Positions 61,868 to 64,000 of a DNA stretch of 64,000 bases are shown one piece after another. The stretch is taken from the NCBI RefSeq assembly GCF_003443655.1, contig NZ_CP031941.1, positions 615,501 through 679,500 of the forward strand, read 5' to 3'. Numbering within the stretch: position 1 is the first letter of the stretch; each line of letters opens with the position of its first letter. This DNA is from Nostoc sphaeroides (GTDB taxonomy: Bacteria > Cyanobacteriota > Cyanobacteriia > Cyanobacteriales > Nostocaceae). Both the position numbers and the translations under genes were made by a program. Under the pieces are notes generated by a model. It did not search any database, was not told the DNA's origin, and saw nothing but the letters and a program-made list of their open reading frames with translations.

Positions 61868-63664
61868 ATGGGCAAAGTTGCTCGGATGCTAATGGCTACT
61901 CTGTTTACAACAGTGCAAAGGTGGTGCAGACAAAGCTTTTCTGCACCAACAAGAGATGAAACCACTACTCTTTACAGAGATTGGCGTAACCGTTTTTTGT
62001 GGCAGAGATTGCGTTTATGGTTATTGCTGGCGCTGATGTGTCTGTTGTCTTTTACTTTGCGAGACATTTACGGCTTGTTTTTTCCTTTTGCAGAGTTGCA
62101 GCAGCTGCCAGAAGTACTTAGAACTCAGCGCCTTGTAATTAATATTGCAATGTTGCTGAATATACTAATCTGCTTTGCCTTACATAAAACTAAGTTAGGT
62201 CGCGATCGTCCAGATTTATTATTTTTGGGGTCTTCTTGGTCAATTAGTCTAGCATCACAGTTGTTCGCAACCATCACAGGTTTCGCACTACCCGATACCA
62301 TCGGCTGGTCGCTGTTGTTCTTAAGCCAAGCTGTGTTGATACCCGTCTGCTGGATTCTTCATTTACTGACTCAAGTGAGTGTACTGATTTACTATTTTGG
62401 TGTGAATACAGCACTTGGGCTAAAAACACCAATACCGGGACATCCAGGAATATATAATTTAACGTTCATTTTATACATTTTTTGGTTTTGTGCTATATGC
62501 GACATTGGTGTTTATCTGTACGATCGCCTGCAACGTTCTGAATTTTACGCTCGTCAAGAATTAGAATCTGCCTACCAAAAACTCAAGGTTGCAGAAGCTA
62601 AATATCGCAGCATTTTTGAAAACGCCGTTGAAGGGATTTTTCAAAGCAGTCCCGATGGACGTTATATTACAGCAAATCCGGCTTTAGCACGGATTTATGG
62701 CTACTCCTTGGCGGAGGAAGTGACAGCAAATTCCACTGTTATTGAACAATTGTACGTTGATCCGAAGCGCCGCGCCGAATTTGTCCGCCTAATGGAAAAG
62801 TATGGCAGCATTTCCGAGTTTGAATCCCAAATTTATCGCCGAGACGGAAGTATTGTCTGGATTTCAGAAAAAGCCTACGCAGTGCGTGACGAAGAAGGAA
62901 AACTGCTTTACTACGAAGGTTTGATTGAAGATATTACCCAGCGCAAACAAACTGAAGAAGAACTACGAGTATTTTTCCATGCAGTTTCCCACGACTTACG
63001 TAACCCAGTGCTGGGTACTTTAATGGTGCTGAAAAACTTCCTTGCACGGAAAGAAGAGAATATTTCCATTTCACGCTCAATTTTAGAGCGGATGATTCAA
63101 AGTAGCGATCGCCAACTTAATTTAATTAATTCGTTGATGGAAGCTCATGTCGGCGAGGTGCAAGGTGTTATTTTGCAGCGTCAAGCCGTACAATTACTGA
63201 CAGTTGTCGAAGCTGCGATCGCAGATTTAGAGCCATTGCTAGAGCGAAATCAAGCAACCTTGAGAAATTTGATCACCGCAGATTTACCATTAATAAATGC
63301 AGATCCCACGCAACTATGGCGAGTTTTTTCTAACTTAATTGTGAATGCTCTGAAACATAATCCCCCCGGCTTGCTCTTGACAATTAACGCTACCCATGAG
63401 GGTGAGATGATTTATTGTACTGTTCGTGATAACGGTGTGGGCATTAGTCAACAACAAAGCGATCGGCTTTTTGACCTTTATTTTCGGGGTGCAAGTATCC
63501 GCAATTCTGTAAGTTTGGGATTGGGCTTGTATTTATGTAAGCAAATTATCAATGCTCACGGCGGCGAAATTGGTGTGAACAGTGCATTGGATGTAGGGGC
63601 AACATTTTGGTTTACATTACCTATTAGTAGAGTAGCCGATTTACAGGATGAAGTTGCTAATTAA
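61868..63664 (+). CDS. Membrane sensor kinase with PAS domain
   Basis: A 598-residue histidine kinase. Five or six membrane segments (about 45-225) form the N-terminal sensor. A PAS domain (about 245-365, FENAVEGIFQSSPDGRYITA) is followed by HisKA with HAVSHDLRNPVLGTLMVLKN (His about 377). The ATPase domain is complete: N-box NLIVNALKHNPPG, G1 DNGVGISQ, G2 LGLGLYLCKQII. Its kinase half is closely related to the preceding gene, 63 bp upstream, so they are tandem duplicates or an old pair with exchanged sensors. No response regulator adjoins within the window. Confidence 0.92.
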   Translation: MGKVARMLMATLFTTVQRWCRQSFSAPTRDETTTLYRDWRNRFLWQRLRLWLLLALMCLLSFTLRDIYGLFFPFAELQQLPEVLRTQRLVINIAMLLNILICFALHKTKLGRDRPDLLFLGSSWSISLASQLFATITGFALPDTIGWSLLFLSQAVLIPVCWILHLLTQVSVLIYYFGVNTALGLKTPIPGHPGIYNLTFILYIFWFCAICDIGVYLYDRLQRSEFYARQELESAYQKLKVAEAKYRSIFENAVEGIFQSSPDGRYITANPALARIYGYSLAEEVTANSTVIEQLYVDPKRRAEFVRLMEKYGSISEFESQIYRRDGSIVWISEKAYAVRDEEGKLLYYEGLIEDITQRKQTEEELRVFFHAVSHDLRNPVLGTLMVLKNFLARKEENISISRSILERMIQSSDRQLNLINSLMEAHVGEVQGVILQRQAVQLLTVVEAAIADLEPLLERNQATLRNLITADLPLINADPTQLWRVFSNLIVNALKHNPPGLLLTINATHEGEMIYCTVRDNGVGISQQQSDRLFDLYFRGASIRNSVSLGLGLYLCKQIINAHGGEIGVNSALDVGATFWFTLPISRVADLQDEVAN

Positions 63665-63736
63665 ACCTTTTTACTCTCAAAAATATTTTTTTTACGAACC
63701 AGGAAGAAAAGAATAGTCAAATTCGGAAGTAAGAAC

Positions 63737-63952
63737 TTGAAACGCTGTAGCCACTGTCTGAATAGTGCGCCAACCGAAGCCACGCAAAGTCACGCCAAGC
63801 CTTTAGAAGCCACAGCGAGGACTCCTGAAGCCACTAAAAGCCAGCAAATGCCAATCGATGAAACAACGCGCCAGCAAGAGCCGTCAAAAACCAAGGCAGC
63901 CGCCGCATTTAACAGATTAAACAAAAAACTAGATGGAGGAATAAACCAGTGA
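63737..63952 (+). CDS. Small hydrophilic protein of unknown function
   Basis: 71 residues from TTG 63737, rich in Thr, Glu, Lys and Ala. It has CSHC near the start and a C-terminal NRLNKKLDGGINQ. GGAGG at 63936-63940 belongs to the next gene, whose GTG overlaps this stop by 4 bases. The arrangement suggests a two-gene phage-like or intron-like unit, but the protein itself is not recognised. Confidence 0.45.
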   Translation: MKRCSHCLNSAPTEATQSHAKPLEATARTPEATKSQQMPIDETTRQQEPSKTKAAAAFNRLNKKLDGGINQ

Positions 63953-64000
63953 AAGACATTCCTGGATACGAAGGTCTATACGCCGTAGATGAGGAAGGAA
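63949..64000 (+). CDS. Start of a NUMOD4-domain (HNH homing-endonuclease-like) protein, partial
   Basis: The frame from GTG 63949 encodes VKDIPGYEGLYAVDEEG and continues past the window edge. (W/V)KDIPGYEGLY is the N-terminal NUMOD4 motif, found with HNH nucleases in phages and introns. GGAGGAATAAACCA gives a strong ribosome site. Only the first 17 residues are visible. Confidence 0.7.
   Translation, partial: MKDIPGYEGLYAVDEEG

Overview
The window is chromosomal DNA from a filamentous, probably heterocyst-forming cyanobacterium of the Nostoc/Anabaena group. The evidence is psaC (photosystem I), a Mg-chelatase H subunit, a cyAbrB regulator, the hfq/dapF divergent pair typical of cyanobacteria, frequent GCGATCGC (HIP1) octamers, heptameric short tandem repeats (STRRs) between genes, and many multi-domain histidine kinases. 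No rRNA, tRNA or CRISPR array was seen.

Layout. 1-6.0 kb: FMN reductase, FtsH, a 430-bp nested inverted-repeat element, and a type IA topoisomerase. 6.3-12.1 kb is accessory DNA: a small basic protein next to tandem repeats, a GIY-YIG protein, arrays of short repeats, a STAND NTPase gene truncated at its 5' end with its WD40 array reduced to one blade, and an intact ISAs1-family insertion sequence with a 10-bp target duplication that splits another gene. 12.3-16.7 kb: glmS, psaC, a GNAT acetyltransferase and small proteins. 16.8-19.5 kb: an exported protein, a Panacea-domain toxin-antitoxin pair, and remnants of a ParE toxin and a dehydrogenase. 19.9-26 kb: ClC transporter, cyAbrB, an Rrf2 regulator, cobD, pyrR and a SnoaL-like protein. 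26.3-29.1 kb: a hybrid response-regulator/histidine kinase, followed upstream by the remains of further kinase and receiver genes, one interrupted by a MITE-like element. 29.7-34.2 kb: DUF4912 protein, NAGPA-like lipoprotein, small exported protein, amidase. 34.7-38.8 kb: chlH-like gene and a hicBA pair whose toxin carries a nonsense codon. 39-44 kb: exported 80-residue-repeat protein, a second copy of the small basic protein with tandem repeats upstream, a Uma2-family protein and a PIN toxin pair. 44.2-50.8 kb: a very large poly-HAMP hybrid histidine kinase broken by a one-base frameshift. 51-58.5 kb: SDR, Kef-type antiporter, diguanylate cyclase, hfq, dapF, ogt. 59.2-64 kb: two tandem paralogous histidine kinases, the first with degenerate ATPase boxes, then a small ORF and the start of a NUMOD4 protein.

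The strongest theme is repeat invasion. At least six dispersed repeat families occur between genes, and members of several also lie in frame inside proteins (ChlH, the poly-HAMP kinase, the STAND protein and the first kinase of the tandem pair). A palindromic 28-bp family is read in the same frame in both ChlH and the poly-HAMP kinase. A second theme is a pair of paralogous small basic proteins at 6.3 and 41.1 kb, each with tandem arrays of 21-bp-multiple period upstream of its start. All family assignments were made by eye from motifs; no database search was run.
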